Shown one piece after another: positions 41,859 to 50,025 of a DNA stretch of 64,000 nt. Source of the DNA: Oceanospirillum sp048270425. Lineage in GTDB: Bacteria; Pseudomonadota; Gammaproteobacteria; Pseudomonadales; Halomonadaceae. Below the pieces are notes generated by a model that was given only the letters and a program-made list of their open reading frames with translations, had not been told where the DNA came from and did no database searches. The position numbers and the translations under genes are program-made. Numbering within the stretch: position 1 is the stretch's first letter; each line of letters begins with the position of its first letter. The stretch covers positions 1 to 64,000 of the forward strand of contig JBLWSY010000013.1 of NCBI GenBank assembly GCA_048270425.1, in the 5' to 3' direction.

Positions 41859-42161
41859 ATGGCGATACAGCATCAGGCGGGTATTTGTTGGATTAAAGAG
41901 GATCAGTGGCAGCGTTTTCTGGAAGTCACTGATGATGCCGATATGCTGGAAAGCAACTGGCAGGAGTGGGCAGAAAAAACGGAAGAGATGATCGAAACCT
42001 TCTCCGCAAAAGGTATTGAAGTGGTTAAGGTTCCGGTGGATGTGGAAGAGCTGATCGCCTGGTGCAATGAAAAAGAGCGCACCGTAAACAGCAGCAGCCG
42101 CGCTGAATATGTTACCAAGCTGATGACAGGTCAGCCGGTTAGCGGTGACACCCGTCACTGA
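41859..42161 (+). CDS. Small conserved-looking hypothetical protein
   Basis: A 100-residue soluble acidic protein, not recognised. It has two helical stretches ('WQRFLEVTDDADMLESNWQEW' region and 'VDVEELIAWCNEKERTVNSS') around a short 'GIEVVKVPVDVE' strand. A good ribosome site (AGGACAGGA) precedes ATG 41859, codon use matches neighbouring core genes and a terminator follows, so it is probably a real monocistronic gene. Confidence 0.7.
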   Translation: MAIQHQAGICWIKEDQWQRFLEVTDDADMLESNWQEWAEKTEEMIETFSAKGIEVVKVPVDVEELIAWCNEKERTVNSSSRAEYVTKLMTGQPVSGDTRH

Positions 42162-42186
42162 TTTTAGTGTCTGGAAGGTAGCGTTG

Positions 42187-42231
42187 AAAAGCAGGCGGTT
42201 TATCTCTCTGGATAGATTGCCTGCTTTTTTT
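42187..42231 (+). terminator. Rho-independent terminator after the small hypothetical gene
   Basis: Stem aaaagcaggc (42187-42196) / gcctgctttt (42219-42228) with a 22-base loop, followed by a run of T. It lies between convergent genes and may serve both. Confidence 0.82.
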
Positions 42232-42273
42232 ATTGGTGGCGCTTGTTCTGAATAGAGACCCCGAGGAGCCCTG

Positions 42274-43917
42274 CTAGCTGGCCAGTGCTCGGTCTGATTT
42301 CGAAGTGGCCGCCCGATGGGAAGCAACTTCCTTAAACATCGAGCGGAGCTGCTTTACCGGTGTGCTTCCCGGATAGCGGATATTCATCGGGCCTTTGCGG
42401 AACAGGCGGTGATCCATTTCAGTCAGGTCTTCTGCAATCTCCGGAGTGAAATCCATCTGCGCCAGAATATCGTTTTCCAGATCGACTCCCGGTGCAATTT
42501 CTGTGAGTAGCAGGCCATGCTCGGTCAGACGGAACACGGCGCGTTCAGTAATAAAGGTCACCTTCTGGCCTTTCTGCGCGGCATATTCACCGTTAAAGGT
42601 GATTTGCTGTACCGACTGACAGAACTTTTTCTGTTGCCCGTTGCTGATCACCTGCAGAGACTCTCCTTCGAAAGCCAGCTCCTGTTTGCCGGAGGTAAAG
42701 GTGCCGAGGAAAAAGACTTCCTGCGTGTTCTGGGTGATGTTGATAAAGCCACCGGCTCCCGCCAGTTTAGGGCCAAAACGACTGACATTGACGTGTCCTT
42801 CCGGGCAGGTTTCCGCAAGTCCCAGGAAAGCCTGATCCAGACCGCCCCCATCATAGAAATCAAACTGCGCGGGCTGATCCACCACCGAGGTTGCATTGGT
42901 CACCGCACCGAAGCTGAGGCCGCTGGCGGGTTGCCCACCGATACCGCCTGGCTCAACGCTAAGGGTAAAGCTGCTGAGCAGTCCTTCCTCTGCAGCCACC
43001 TGAGACACCATCTCCGGCATGCCGATACCGAGATTGATCACGCCACCTTTTTTAAGCTCCAACAGTGCACGACGACCAATCACCTTGCGGGCATCCAGTG
43101 TGACTGGGTTACCCTGAGTCTGAGGAACACGAATTTCGCCGGTATAGGCTGGGTTGTAGGTCTCTGCAAAAGTTTGCGGATGATCTTCAGTTGGGGCGAC
43201 GATGACATAGTCCACAAGACTTGCCGGAATACGAACCCGATCTGGTGTCAGCTGATGTTGTTCCGTCAGACGTTCCACCTGAACAAAGACTTTGCCACCG
43301 CTGTTATGCACCGCCTGAGCGATGGCAAGACCGTCCAGCGGCAGGGCTTCCCGCTCCATGGAGATATTGCCTTCAGCATCCGCCGTGGTACCGCGCAGCA
43401 GGGCGATATCCAATGGGAAGCTTTTGTAGAAGAGATACTCTTCGCCATTCACCGGCATCAGCTGAACATGATCTTCTTCGCTGACCTGATTCACCTTGCC
43501 TCCATCCTGACGGGGGTCGACAAAGGTGTGCAAGCCGACGCGGGTGAGAGTGCCGGGTTTGCCAGCAGCAATGTCGCGATACAGATGGCAGATCACACCT
43601 TGCGGCAGGTTGTAGGCGGCAATTTCGTTATTCATCGCCATACGACCAAGACCCGGAGCCAGTCCCCAGTGTCCGCCTAAAACCTTCTTCACCAAACCTT
43701 TGTGGGCAAAATGGTTCAGACCACGGGTCTGAGCATCGCCCTGTCCTGCGGCATAGACCAGAGACAGATTGTTGGGGTGGCCGGTTTCAAGAAAGCGTTT
43801 CTCAATCGCTTTCGCTAGTGTTTCGGCAAAACCGATACCGATAAAGCCACCGGTGGAGATAGTTGCGTTGTCGTCGATGAGCTGAGCCGCCTGTTCGGCG
43901 CTGATTAACTTATCCAT
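42274..43917 (-). CDS. Acyl-CoA:carboxylate CoA-transferase (family I, YdiF/propionate CoA-transferase type)
   Basis: A 547-residue fused alpha-beta family I CoA-transferase that moves CoA between an acyl-CoA and a free acid via a glutamyl-CoA intermediate. The catalytic Glu322 sits in 'LSVEPGGIGG'. The N-terminal half has 'GGFIGIGFAETLAKAIEKRF' and 'GHWGLAPGLGRMA', the C-terminal half 'NLGIGMPEMVS'. Single-chain organisation matches YdiF/Pct rather than two-subunit AtoDA. Upstream on the same strand is a sigma-54 activator, and the gap contains a -24/-12 promoter and likely activator sites, so expression is probably induced by its substrate. Substrate unknown; short-chain acids or glutarate are possible. 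Confidence 0.92.
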   Translation of the reverse strand: MDKLISAEQAAQLIDDNATISTGGFIGIGFAETLAKAIEKRFLETGHPNNLSLVYAAGQGDAQTRGLNHFAHKGLVKKVLGGHWGLAPGLGRMAMNNEIAAYNLPQGVICHLYRDIAAGKPGTLTRVGLHTFVDPRQDGGKVNQVSEEDHVQLMPVNGEEYLFYKSFPLDIALLRGTTADAEGNISMEREALPLDGLAIAQAVHNSGGKVFVQVERLTEQHQLTPDRVRIPASLVDYVIVAPTEDHPQTFAETYNPAYTGEIRVPQTQGNPVTLDARKVIGRRALLELKKGGVINLGIGMPEMVSQVAAEEGLLSSFTLSVEPGGIGGQPASGLSFGAVTNATSVVDQPAQFDFYDGGGLDQAFLGLAETCPEGHVNVSRFGPKLAGAGGFINITQNTQEVFFLGTFTSGKQELAFEGESLQVISNGQQKKFCQSVQQITFNGEYAAQKGQKVTFITERAVFRLTEHGLLLTEIAPGVDLENDILAQMDFTPEIAEDLTEMDHRLFRKGPMNIRYPGSTPVKQLRSMFKEVASHRAATSKSDRALAS

Positions 43918-43994
43918 TGTCAGAACTCTCAGATTATTTTTGTTTTAAACGGGGGAAAGTGGGCTCGGTCAGAGCCGAATCTGGAGTCTGCTAT

Positions 43995-44011
43995 TACAAG
44001 GTTCAGGCCAG
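43995..44011 (-). promoter_or_regulatory. Candidate sigma-54 (-24/-12) promoter of the CoA-transferase gene
   Basis: On the minus strand the 17 bases read CTGGCCTGAACCTTGTA against the consensus YTGGCACGRNNNTTGCW: the -24 GG and the spacing are right, and the -12 GC is GT. It would start transcription about 65 bases before the CoA-transferase ATG. The adjacent gene encodes a sigma-54 activator. Confidence 0.7.
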
Positions 44012-44074
44012 TTTGCTGAAGCCTTGAGAAAACAAGGGGTTAGAGTTTTTGATCGGTTTAAGTGAGATGTTTTG

Positions 44075-44132
44075 TGTCTATTTTGAAAAAATAATGTCTA
44101 ATTTTTTAGACGTTTTCTTGTTTTTTTAGACA
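44075..44132. promoter_or_regulatory. Phased inverted half-sites: probable activator (UAS) sites
   Basis: TGTCTA occurs at 44075-44080 and 44095-44100, and its complement TAGACG/TAGACA at 44107-44112 and 44127-44132. Each pair is 20 bases apart, about two helical turns. 44095-44112 forms an 18-base palindrome with a six-base AT spacer. The set lies about 100 bases upstream of the -24/-12 promoter and touches the 3' end of the activator gene, a standard place for an enhancer-type site. Confidence 0.7.
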
Positions 44133-45592
44133 TTTTGTCGTTGCTGGCATCGTTTCAGACGGTTATAGAAAGTTGCCCGGGAGATGCCGAGGCTTTGTGC
44201 TGCGGCTGTGCGATTGCCCTGATGGCGATCAAGGGCTTCCTGCAGCAGCTTACACTCATGCTGTTGCTGAAGGCTTTTAAGATCCGTCGGTGCCGGTTTA
44301 GCAGGAACCGAAGTATGTTGCAGATCGCTGGGATTTGATGCGGTGTGAGAGGCAAAAGATTGAAGCGCTGTTGAAGGGTCGAGTGCTGAGATAGGGTCGT
44401 AAGAGCCCAGATCCTGCGGGTTGATCTGTTCGCCTTCTGCCATAACGCAGGCCCGCTCCAGACGATTACGCAGCTCCCTGACATTGCCCGGCCAGTGATA
44501 ACCGCTGAGCCAGCCTAGAGCGGATTCCGACAGCTGTAATTCCGGCAGGTGGGTCTGGCGCTGAATATCCTGCAGCAGATGTTGCGCAAGCAGGGCGATA
44601 TCCCCCTGACGTTGGCGAAGCGGTGGCAGATGAATCGGTAGCACGTGCAGCCGGTAGTAAAGGTCGGCGCGGAACTGCCCCTGCTCGACAAGCTCAGCAA
44701 GGTTCTTGGAAGTGGCCGCGATAATGCGGACATCCACGCTGATCAGGCGGTTGGAACCAAGAGCTTCAACTTCCCGCTCCTGTAACACTCGCAGCAGTTT
44801 GGCCTGCATCGCCAGCGGCATCTCAGCTATTTCATCCAGAAACAGGGTGCCGCCATCCGCCAGTTGGATTTTACCGATCCGGCCTTTGCGATCAGCACCG
44901 GTATAGGCACCTGCTGCGGTGCCAAAAAGCTCCGCTTCTGCCAGAGGCTCCGGCAGTGCAGCCATATTGATGCCGACAAAAGGGGCGTTCCGTCTTGGAG
45001 ACGCCTGATGGATTCCCTGTGCGAGCAGCTCTTTACCGGTGCCGGTCTCGCCCAATAACAGCAGCGTGGTATCCAACTGGGCAGCACGCTGTGCCTGACG
45101 TTTCATCTGGGTGATCTGAGGTGACTGGCCGATAATATCGTCCAGCTGATAGCGGCTGGTTCGCAGCAGGTTCTCTTTTTCAAAGCGGCGACGCAGGCGG
45201 GCAAACTTATCAAACAGCGGCTGCAGTTCATCCAGATCGTTGTGGAAGATCAGTCCTAAAGCACCGACTACCTCACCGGATTCATTGCGTAGCGGCAGAC
45301 GATTTACCACACACCAATGGTTGTTAATCTCCATCAGATCGACAAACATCGGCTTACCGGTTTGCACCACCCTTGGCATCTGAGAGGTTGGCAACAGTTG
45401 TTCTACCGGCATGCCGGTCGGGTCGAGTGAATCGGGTAGTTCAAGCAGTTTCCGGTAGGCGTCACTGATCCAGACAATGCGGCACTGACGGTCGATTACC
45501 AGAGAACCCTGACAGGCGTTGGTCAGCTGTTCCAGCAGAATATGAGACGCGTGATCGTTGGAAAGCAGATGCATCAGATTTTTCGGGGTCAT
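44126..45592 (-). CDS. Sigma-54-dependent transcriptional activator with PAS domain
   Basis: A 488-residue bacterial enhancer-binding protein. PAS sensor (about 20-120; 'SLVIDRQCRIVWISDAYRKLL'), AAA+ domain with Walker A 'GETGTGKE' (181-188), the sigma-54 contact loop 'GAYTGA' (228-233, a common variant of GAFTGA), Walker B 'GGTLFLDEIAEM', and a C-terminal Fis-type helix-turn-helix ('GNRTAAAQSLGISRATFYNRLKR'). It is upstream of the CoA-transferase gene on the same strand and separated by the probable enhancer and promoter described there, so its target is very likely that gene. Confidence 0.94.
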   Translation of the reverse strand: MTPKNLMHLLSNDHASHILLEQLTNACQGSLVIDRQCRIVWISDAYRKLLELPDSLDPTGMPVEQLLPTSQMPRVVQTGKPMFVDLMEINNHWCVVNRLPLRNESGEVVGALGLIFHNDLDELQPLFDKFARLRRRFEKENLLRTSRYQLDDIIGQSPQITQMKRQAQRAAQLDTTLLLLGETGTGKELLAQGIHQASPRRNAPFVGINMAALPEPLAEAELFGTAAGAYTGADRKGRIGKIQLADGGTLFLDEIAEMPLAMQAKLLRVLQEREVEALGSNRLISVDVRIIAATSKNLAELVEQGQFRADLYYRLHVLPIHLPPLRQRQGDIALLAQHLLQDIQRQTHLPELQLSESALGWLSGYHWPGNVRELRNRLERACVMAEGEQINPQDLGSYDPISALDPSTALQSFASHTASNPSDLQHTSVPAKPAPTDLKSLQQQHECKLLQEALDRHQGNRTAAAQSLGISRATFYNRLKRCQQRQNV

Positions 45593-45719
45593 CAGTTATA
45601 CCGTCTCAAGTCCTTGTTTTTGTATGATTGAGAAACCTTTGCTGGGTGCCATCATCAAATTAGGGCTAAAATAGCACGGCATATCAAGAGGTGGCTATTT
45701 CACCCGACAAGAGGGAAAC

Positions 45720-46244
45720 ATGCAGATACAAGAGATTGATAAACAAAACTATTTAAAGCTGAGCCGAAAAGTCAGTCTGGTACTGATTGTCTGCTTTGCG
45801 GTCACGGCCATGGCCAGTGGTCAGTTTCTGGTGCTTAACTGGGGCAATCCGGAAGGCGGAAACTTCTATCTCAATCTGGCGGGCGTGATTGTCGGTATTC
45901 TGGTAACAAGTCTCGTGTTCTCCTTCTACAAAAATGACCCGCGACTGACTGATCTGCTCTATGTTTTCCGTCTGAAGCGTATGCTGGCGCGAATTACCAA
46001 CCGTATGCACCTGCTGAAAAAAGCAGTAAAGGCCGATGATGAAGATGCCCAGCGTATCCTGCGCTTCTATTATGAAGGCCTGATGCAGGTCTACTATCTG
46101 GAAAGCAACGAGTACGGCCATTCCGAACTGGTTAAAGAGCGGGATGTGTTTTACGAAGGCCTGTCGGATGCTCTGAAAGAAGAAGCTTTGATCGATCTGC
46201 AGCCGGAGTTTATTGAAGCCATCGCCAAACGGCAGGCAGGTTAA
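45720..46244 (+). CDS. DUF3087 family membrane protein
   Basis: A 174-residue protein with two transmembrane helices near the N-terminus (about 17-38 and 50-70; 'LVLIVCFAVTAMASGQFLVLNWG', 'AGVIVGILVTSLVFSFY') and a helical cytosolic tail ('MHLLKKAVKADDEDAQRILRFYYEGLMQVYYLESNEYGHSEL'). It matches the DUF3087 family of gammaproteobacteria; function unknown. It starts at ATG 45720 with GAGGGAAA upstream. Confidence 0.82.
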   Translation: MQIQEIDKQNYLKLSRKVSLVLIVCFAVTAMASGQFLVLNWGNPEGGNFYLNLAGVIVGILVTSLVFSFYKNDPRLTDLLYVFRLKRMLARITNRMHLLKKAVKADDEDAQRILRFYYEGLMQVYYLESNEYGHSELVKERDVFYEGLSDALKEEALIDLQPEFIEAIAKRQAG

Positions 46245-46276
46245 ACTGCTTTGTTATTCGGGAGTCTGAATCTGTT

Positions 46277-46678
46277 ATGGCGATCAGCAAATCTGAATCA
46301 GCTTTGATAGAGCAGACCCTTCATTCGATTGAGGGGCTGAAGCTGGCCTATCTTTTTGGCTCAAGGGCTCAGGGATGTTCAACGTCAGCAAGTGATTGGG
46401 ATATCGCTTTTCTTGCGGAAAAGCCCGTAGCTTCATTGGATCGCTGGGAGTTAGCCCAGGCGCTGGCTTCTGAGTTGGGTGCTGATGTGGATCTGATCGA
46501 CCTTGCCCAAGCCTCAACGGTAATGCGTATGCAGGTTGTGACTCAGGGAGATCGTTTGTATGGCAAGCAGTATGATGCGGACGTTTTTGAGATGCAGGTT
46601 TACAGCATGTATGGTCGGCTACAGGAGTCCAGAGAGGGGATTCTGCAGGATTTTATCGGGGAGCTGAAAGATGAATGA
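46277..46678 (+). CDS. mntA: MntA-type minimal nucleotidyltransferase antitoxin
   Basis: A 133-residue nucleotidyltransferase with the defining motif GSx10DxD: Gly28-Ser29 and Asp40/Asp42 in 'LFGSRAQGCSTSASDWD'. In type VII toxin-antitoxin systems MntA neutralises the HEPN toxin HepT by adding AMP groups to the Tyr of its active motif. The gene overlaps hepT by eight bases (46671-46678), the expected order and coupling. It sits between a DUF3087 gene and a potassium-channel gene with no sign of a larger island. Confidence 0.92.
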   Translation: MAISKSESALIEQTLHSIEGLKLAYLFGSRAQGCSTSASDWDIAFLAEKPVASLDRWELAQALASELGADVDLIDLAQASTVMRMQVVTQGDRLYGKQYDADVFEMQVYSMYGRLQESREGILQDFIGELKDE

Positions 46679-47072
46679 TGTTGTTGTGAACAAGCTGGCG
46701 ACAATCCGTCGCTGTCTGACTCGTATCAGGGAAGAGTTTACCGATGAGACGGAATTTCGCAGCAACTTCACCAAGCAGGATTCTGTCATCCTCAATTTGC
46801 AGCGCGCCTGTGAAGCCTCAATTGATATCTGCAATCATATTATTCGTCAGCGCTCGCTGGGGATCCCTCAGTCGGCCAGGGACAGTTTTGAAATTATGGC
46901 CCAGGCTAAACTGATCCCTTCCGATAGCAGTGAAAAGCTTAAAAAGATGGTGGGGCTGCGCAATATTGCAGTACACGATTATCAGGCATTGAATCTGGAT
47001 ATTGTGGTTGCCGTTGTGAAAAAACATCTGATCGACTTCGAGGAGTTTTCCCGTCAGGTGGTCGATCTTTAA
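46671..47072 (+). CDS. hepT: HepT-type HEPN ribonuclease toxin
   Basis: A 133-residue all-helical HEPN protein (DUF86). The RNase active motif Rx4HxY is intact: Arg97, His102 and Tyr104 in 'GLRNIAVHDYQAL'. Tyr104 is the predicted AMPylation target of the cognate MntA. ATG 46671 overlaps the end of mntA. A symmetrical terminator follows directly. With both partners carrying full catalytic motifs, the pair looks functional. Confidence 0.92.
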   Translation: MNDVVVNKLATIRRCLTRIREEFTDETEFRSNFTKQDSVILNLQRACEASIDICNHIIRQRSLGIPQSARDSFEIMAQAKLIPSDSSEKLKKMVGLRNIAVHDYQALNLDIVVAVVKKHLIDFEEFSRQVVDL

Positions 47073-47100
47073 AGCGCATTTTTCAAACTGTTAAGAATAG

Positions 47101-47126
47101 AAAAGGCCTGCAACTGCAGGCCTTTT
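47101..47126. terminator. Bidirectional terminator between hepT and the potassium-channel gene
   Basis: Perfect 11-base stem aaaaggcctgc (47101-47111) / gcaggcctttt (47116-47126), loop aact. Convergent genes flank it. Confidence 0.9.
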
Positions 47127-47161
47127 ACATTTTAGCCGTGCCTGAGAATTACATAGATAGA

Positions 47162-48145
47162 TCAGACAGGTTTTTGCGTTGTTGGTGGACCGTCCTTCGG
47201 CTCGTCATCGGAGTTGTTCCCGTTCCGATCGGGCTCGGAATTCTGCAGGTCGGGCAGCGGCACGGGTTTCAGGTGGCGTTGGCGACCATCACGACGACTC
47301 AGTTCTGTACCGCAGAGCTTGCAGTAATCGGCATCGGCATCATGACCTTCCTCACCGCAACCCCGGCAAACCAGATGCATATGACGTCTCATGGTATTGG
47401 ACAGCTCCACAGTCACAATACCCGTGGGTACCGCAATGACGGCATAACCCATAATCATCACGATAGATGACAGAAACTGACCAAAGTTGGTTTGGGGGGT
47501 GATATCACCGTAGCCAACGGTGGTCAGTGTCACAATCGCCCAGTAGATGCTGCGGGGAATGCTGGTGTAGCCATTTTCCGGCCCTTCAACCACGTACATG
47601 ATAGAGCCAAAAACGGTCACCATGGTGATAACGGTAAAAAGGAATACCGTGATCTTTCGGCGGCTGGCCTGCATCGCTTTGGCTAGGGCTGCGGCTTCAC
47701 CGACATACTGAAATAGCCTAAGAACCCTGAATACCCTGAGTACGCGAACCAGACGAACGACCAGTAACACCTCTGTTCCGGCAAAGAAGAGGCTAAGATA
47801 GGTCGGGATAATACAAAGCAGATCCACCAGTCCAAAAAAGCTGGTGGCGTACTTTAGCGGTTTTCCGATGCTGTAGAGGCGCAGCAGGTATTCAATGGTG
47901 AAGATAATGGTGAAGCCCCACTCAATAAAGTAGAGCTCTTCGTGCCAGCGATCGTGAATAGCCTGAACACTGTCGAGCATCACCAAGGCTACACTTAACA
48001 GAATGCAGGCGATCAGAGCCAGGTCGAAACCTTTAGCCATTGGTGTATTGGCTTCGAAAATAACGTGATAGATCTTGTGACGCAGCCCTTGTTGCTCAGG
48101 CTGGTCCGGATTGTTCGCGGTGTTTGTTTTGTGATCCAAAGCCAT
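47162..48145 (-). CDS. Voltage-gated-type potassium channel with C-terminal zinc ribbon
   Basis: A 327-residue six-helix ion-transport protein. S1-S4 include an Arg-rich S4 ('VVRLVRVLRVFRVLRLFQY'), and the pore has the K+ selectivity filter 'TLTTVGYGDITP'. After S6 there is a compact Cys4 motif ('CRGCGEEGHDADADYCKLCG'), a likely zinc ribbon, and then a charged proline-rich tail. The zinc ribbon takes the place of the usual RCK or cyclic-nucleotide domain and could serve assembly or redox/metal sensing; that is inference. No strong ribosome site was seen before ATG 48145. Confidence 0.92.
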   Translation of the reverse strand: MALDHKTNTANNPDQPEQQGLRHKIYHVIFEANTPMAKGFDLALIACILLSVALVMLDSVQAIHDRWHEELYFIEWGFTIIFTIEYLLRLYSIGKPLKYATSFFGLVDLLCIIPTYLSLFFAGTEVLLVVRLVRVLRVFRVLRLFQYVGEAAALAKAMQASRRKITVFLFTVITMVTVFGSIMYVVEGPENGYTSIPRSIYWAIVTLTTVGYGDITPQTNFGQFLSSIVMIMGYAVIAVPTGIVTVELSNTMRRHMHLVCRGCGEEGHDADADYCKLCGTELSRRDGRQRHLKPVPLPDLQNSEPDRNGNNSDDEPKDGPPTTQKPV

Positions 48146-48194
48146 TATTGAGTCGCTTTTACCGTTGAATATCTTTTGCAGGGGGCTGAGCGAA

Positions 48195-49658
48195 TCAGCG
48201 CAGCAGATTTTGCTGCAGGCTGTTAAACGTCAGCTCATGGCGTCCTAGCTCAAGTATCAGGTCATATTGGTCATCCTGATTACGTTTAATCAGTTTCTGA
48301 TCTATGCCTGCGCTCCCTTCCTGATCCAGCTTCAGTAGTGCCATCTCTTCTGCCATCAGCCCGCTTAGTCTGGTGATGCCTTTTAATAATTCTTTGCTTT
48401 GCTGCTGAAGATTTTTAATCCCCAAGGCAGGAGTCGGATACTGATAGTAAATCCAGCGGCTAAGGTGTAACAAGGGAGCTTGCTGGCGCAGCCAGAGTAC
48501 TTTATCAGTTGGGTAGCGTGGCAGACGAACCCGACTCAATAATGCCTGAAAAATGGTTTCGCTATCGGCAAAATGCTCATCGGGCAGCTCGCGTTTCAGC
48601 AGATAAAGCCATTGCATCACTTCCAGAAGGGTCTGGCCAACCCATGGGGCCGTCAGAAGACGCTGGTAATGCTCGTTCAGCGCGGCAAAGTCAGCACTGT
48701 TTCTCAATTCAGTCGGGCAGCTTTCCAGTCGTTCCCAGCTATTTTTCTGTTGATGCAGGGTTGCCAGATATTCCAGAGAATAGCTGAGCATGCGCATCTT
48801 ATATCTGAGTGCTGTCGGGTAATGCAGGATCTCAGGGATATTGTTTTGTCGGCTCAGGTGAAGTAAGCACCAGCGCAACTGTCGCAGGCTGTCATAAAGT
48901 TTGTCCAGCAACGCCCAGTTCCGATTGAAGGCCAGTTGATCGCGGGCAGAAATAAACTGATCCAGTTCGCTTTGTGCGGCGTGAATCAGCCCCTGAAGGT
49001 TTTCAAAGGCCGGCACTGCTGCCGGTTTGAGTCCAGCTTTTTCCGGCGCAAATAGACGGAAACCTCTTTGTGCCTTACTGATATTACTGATCAGAAGAGG
49101 CACTTCATCAGACAGGTCGTGGGCGACTTTAAACAGCAGATCAGCATCACCGGATTTCAGTTCCAGTTCAATCTCGCTAATCGGATCTTTTTTACCCTGT
49201 GCGATCACTTCACCGTGATCCTGGACGAGTTCGATTTCGGCAGCCAGGTTTTCGTGGCTCACCTTCAGCATCCAGCGCTGACGGGTAAAGTTGGTTTCAA
49301 AGGCGGGTTGTAGCGTTTCTTTTAACTGCGCAATATCCAGCGTTTTGGGCCAGCAGTCGGCATCGATCAGGCTTAAATCGAGCTCTGGCTTGCTCAGCTC
49401 CCATTCCCATTCGCCTCGTTCGTGCAGGCCACCGCTGCCACTGCCGCTTGTTTTAAGGGTTTGAATATATCGGTCGCCAGCCTGACGAATACGAAGCGCG
49501 ATTCTGGCCTTGTTAAGCTGTAAGTCGGGAGTGTCAAAATAGATATTTTTCAGAACTTTGCTGTCAAAGCTGACCGCCTGGCCCAGAACAGGATGTTGGC
49601 GGAGCACGGTGCCAGCCTGAGCGGGAATGGTCAGTTTAAGTTCAATTTCCTTGGCCAT
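48195..49658 (-). CDS. CYTH-CHAD protein (inorganic triphosphatase/polyphosphate-binding)
   Basis: A 487-residue protein. CYTH domain (about 1-200) begins with the EIELKL signature ('MAKEIELKLTIP') and has the alternating acidic/basic strands that line the triphosphate tunnel. The CHAD domain (about 215-480) is helical with conserved basic residues thought to bind polyphosphate. E. coli YgiF, of this build, is an inorganic triphosphatase. It is divergent from the DUF47-pit operon, placing it in a phosphate-related neighbourhood. GAGGA precedes ATG 49658. Confidence 0.92.
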   Translation of the reverse strand: MAKEIELKLTIPAQAGTVLRQHPVLGQAVSFDSKVLKNIYFDTPDLQLNKARIALRIRQAGDRYIQTLKTSGSGSGGLHERGEWEWELSKPELDLSLIDADCWPKTLDIAQLKETLQPAFETNFTRQRWMLKVSHENLAAEIELVQDHGEVIAQGKKDPISEIELELKSGDADLLFKVAHDLSDEVPLLISNISKAQRGFRLFAPEKAGLKPAAVPAFENLQGLIHAAQSELDQFISARDQLAFNRNWALLDKLYDSLRQLRWCLLHLSRQNNIPEILHYPTALRYKMRMLSYSLEYLATLHQQKNSWERLESCPTELRNSADFAALNEHYQRLLTAPWVGQTLLEVMQWLYLLKRELPDEHFADSETIFQALLSRVRLPRYPTDKVLWLRQQAPLLHLSRWIYYQYPTPALGIKNLQQQSKELLKGITRLSGLMAEEMALLKLDQEGSAGIDQKLIKRNQDDQYDLILELGRHELTFNSLQQNLLR

Positions 49659-50025
49659 GGTGTCCTCTTTACCGCGATTCTTTTGGTTTTTTTAATTCTG
49701 CCAGGATGTCACTTTGGTCGTTGAAACCGGAAGTGCTTCAGGATAAGAAGCATTGGCACAGTATACCAGCCTAATATCGGCACCCGTCGGCATTTCTGTT
49801 GGCAGGTTAAAGGCAGATGTTGGTCGATAACGCTTTCGGCGAAAAAACCTGTTTACCAGCCTGGTTGTAATAAAGCTGTAATATAAGTGACATATAAATT
49901 GCGCATATCAAGAAATCATGACAGTTGAGTCAACAAAAGATGACAAAACTGGGATTTTTTTATGACATGGCGAAAAACAGCTCTTATACTTTCGCCCAAA
50001 TTCATACTCCAAGGCAGAAACCCAC
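49659..50025. promoter_or_regulatory. Divergent control region of the CYTH-CHAD and DUF47-pit genes
   Basis: A 367-base gap without genes. The plus-strand promoter is described separately. TGACA recurs at 49888, 49919, 49941 and 49963; the last three are exactly 22 bases apart, i.e. TGTCA on the minus strand every two helical turns, reminiscent of the 11-base-phased PhoB box. Confidence 0.55.
49962..49990 (+). promoter_or_regulatory. Sigma-70 promoter of the DUF47-pit operon
   Basis: -35 ATGACA (49962-49967), 17-base spacer, -10 TATACT (49985-49990): five of six matches in each box. Transcription would start near 49997, about 30 bases before ATG 50026. The -35 box is itself the third of the 22-base-phased TGACA elements. 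Confidence 0.65.

Noticed and set aside
42517..43680. Plus-strand open frame opposite the CoA-transferase gene (about 387 codons)
   Set aside because: The minus strand encodes a full family I CoA-transferase with its catalytic Glu; the plus-strand product has no coherent domain.
49888..49967. Firm call of PhoB boxes
   Set aside because: Spacing fits two helical turns, but the orientation is reversed and alternate half-sites are poor; kept only as a finding.
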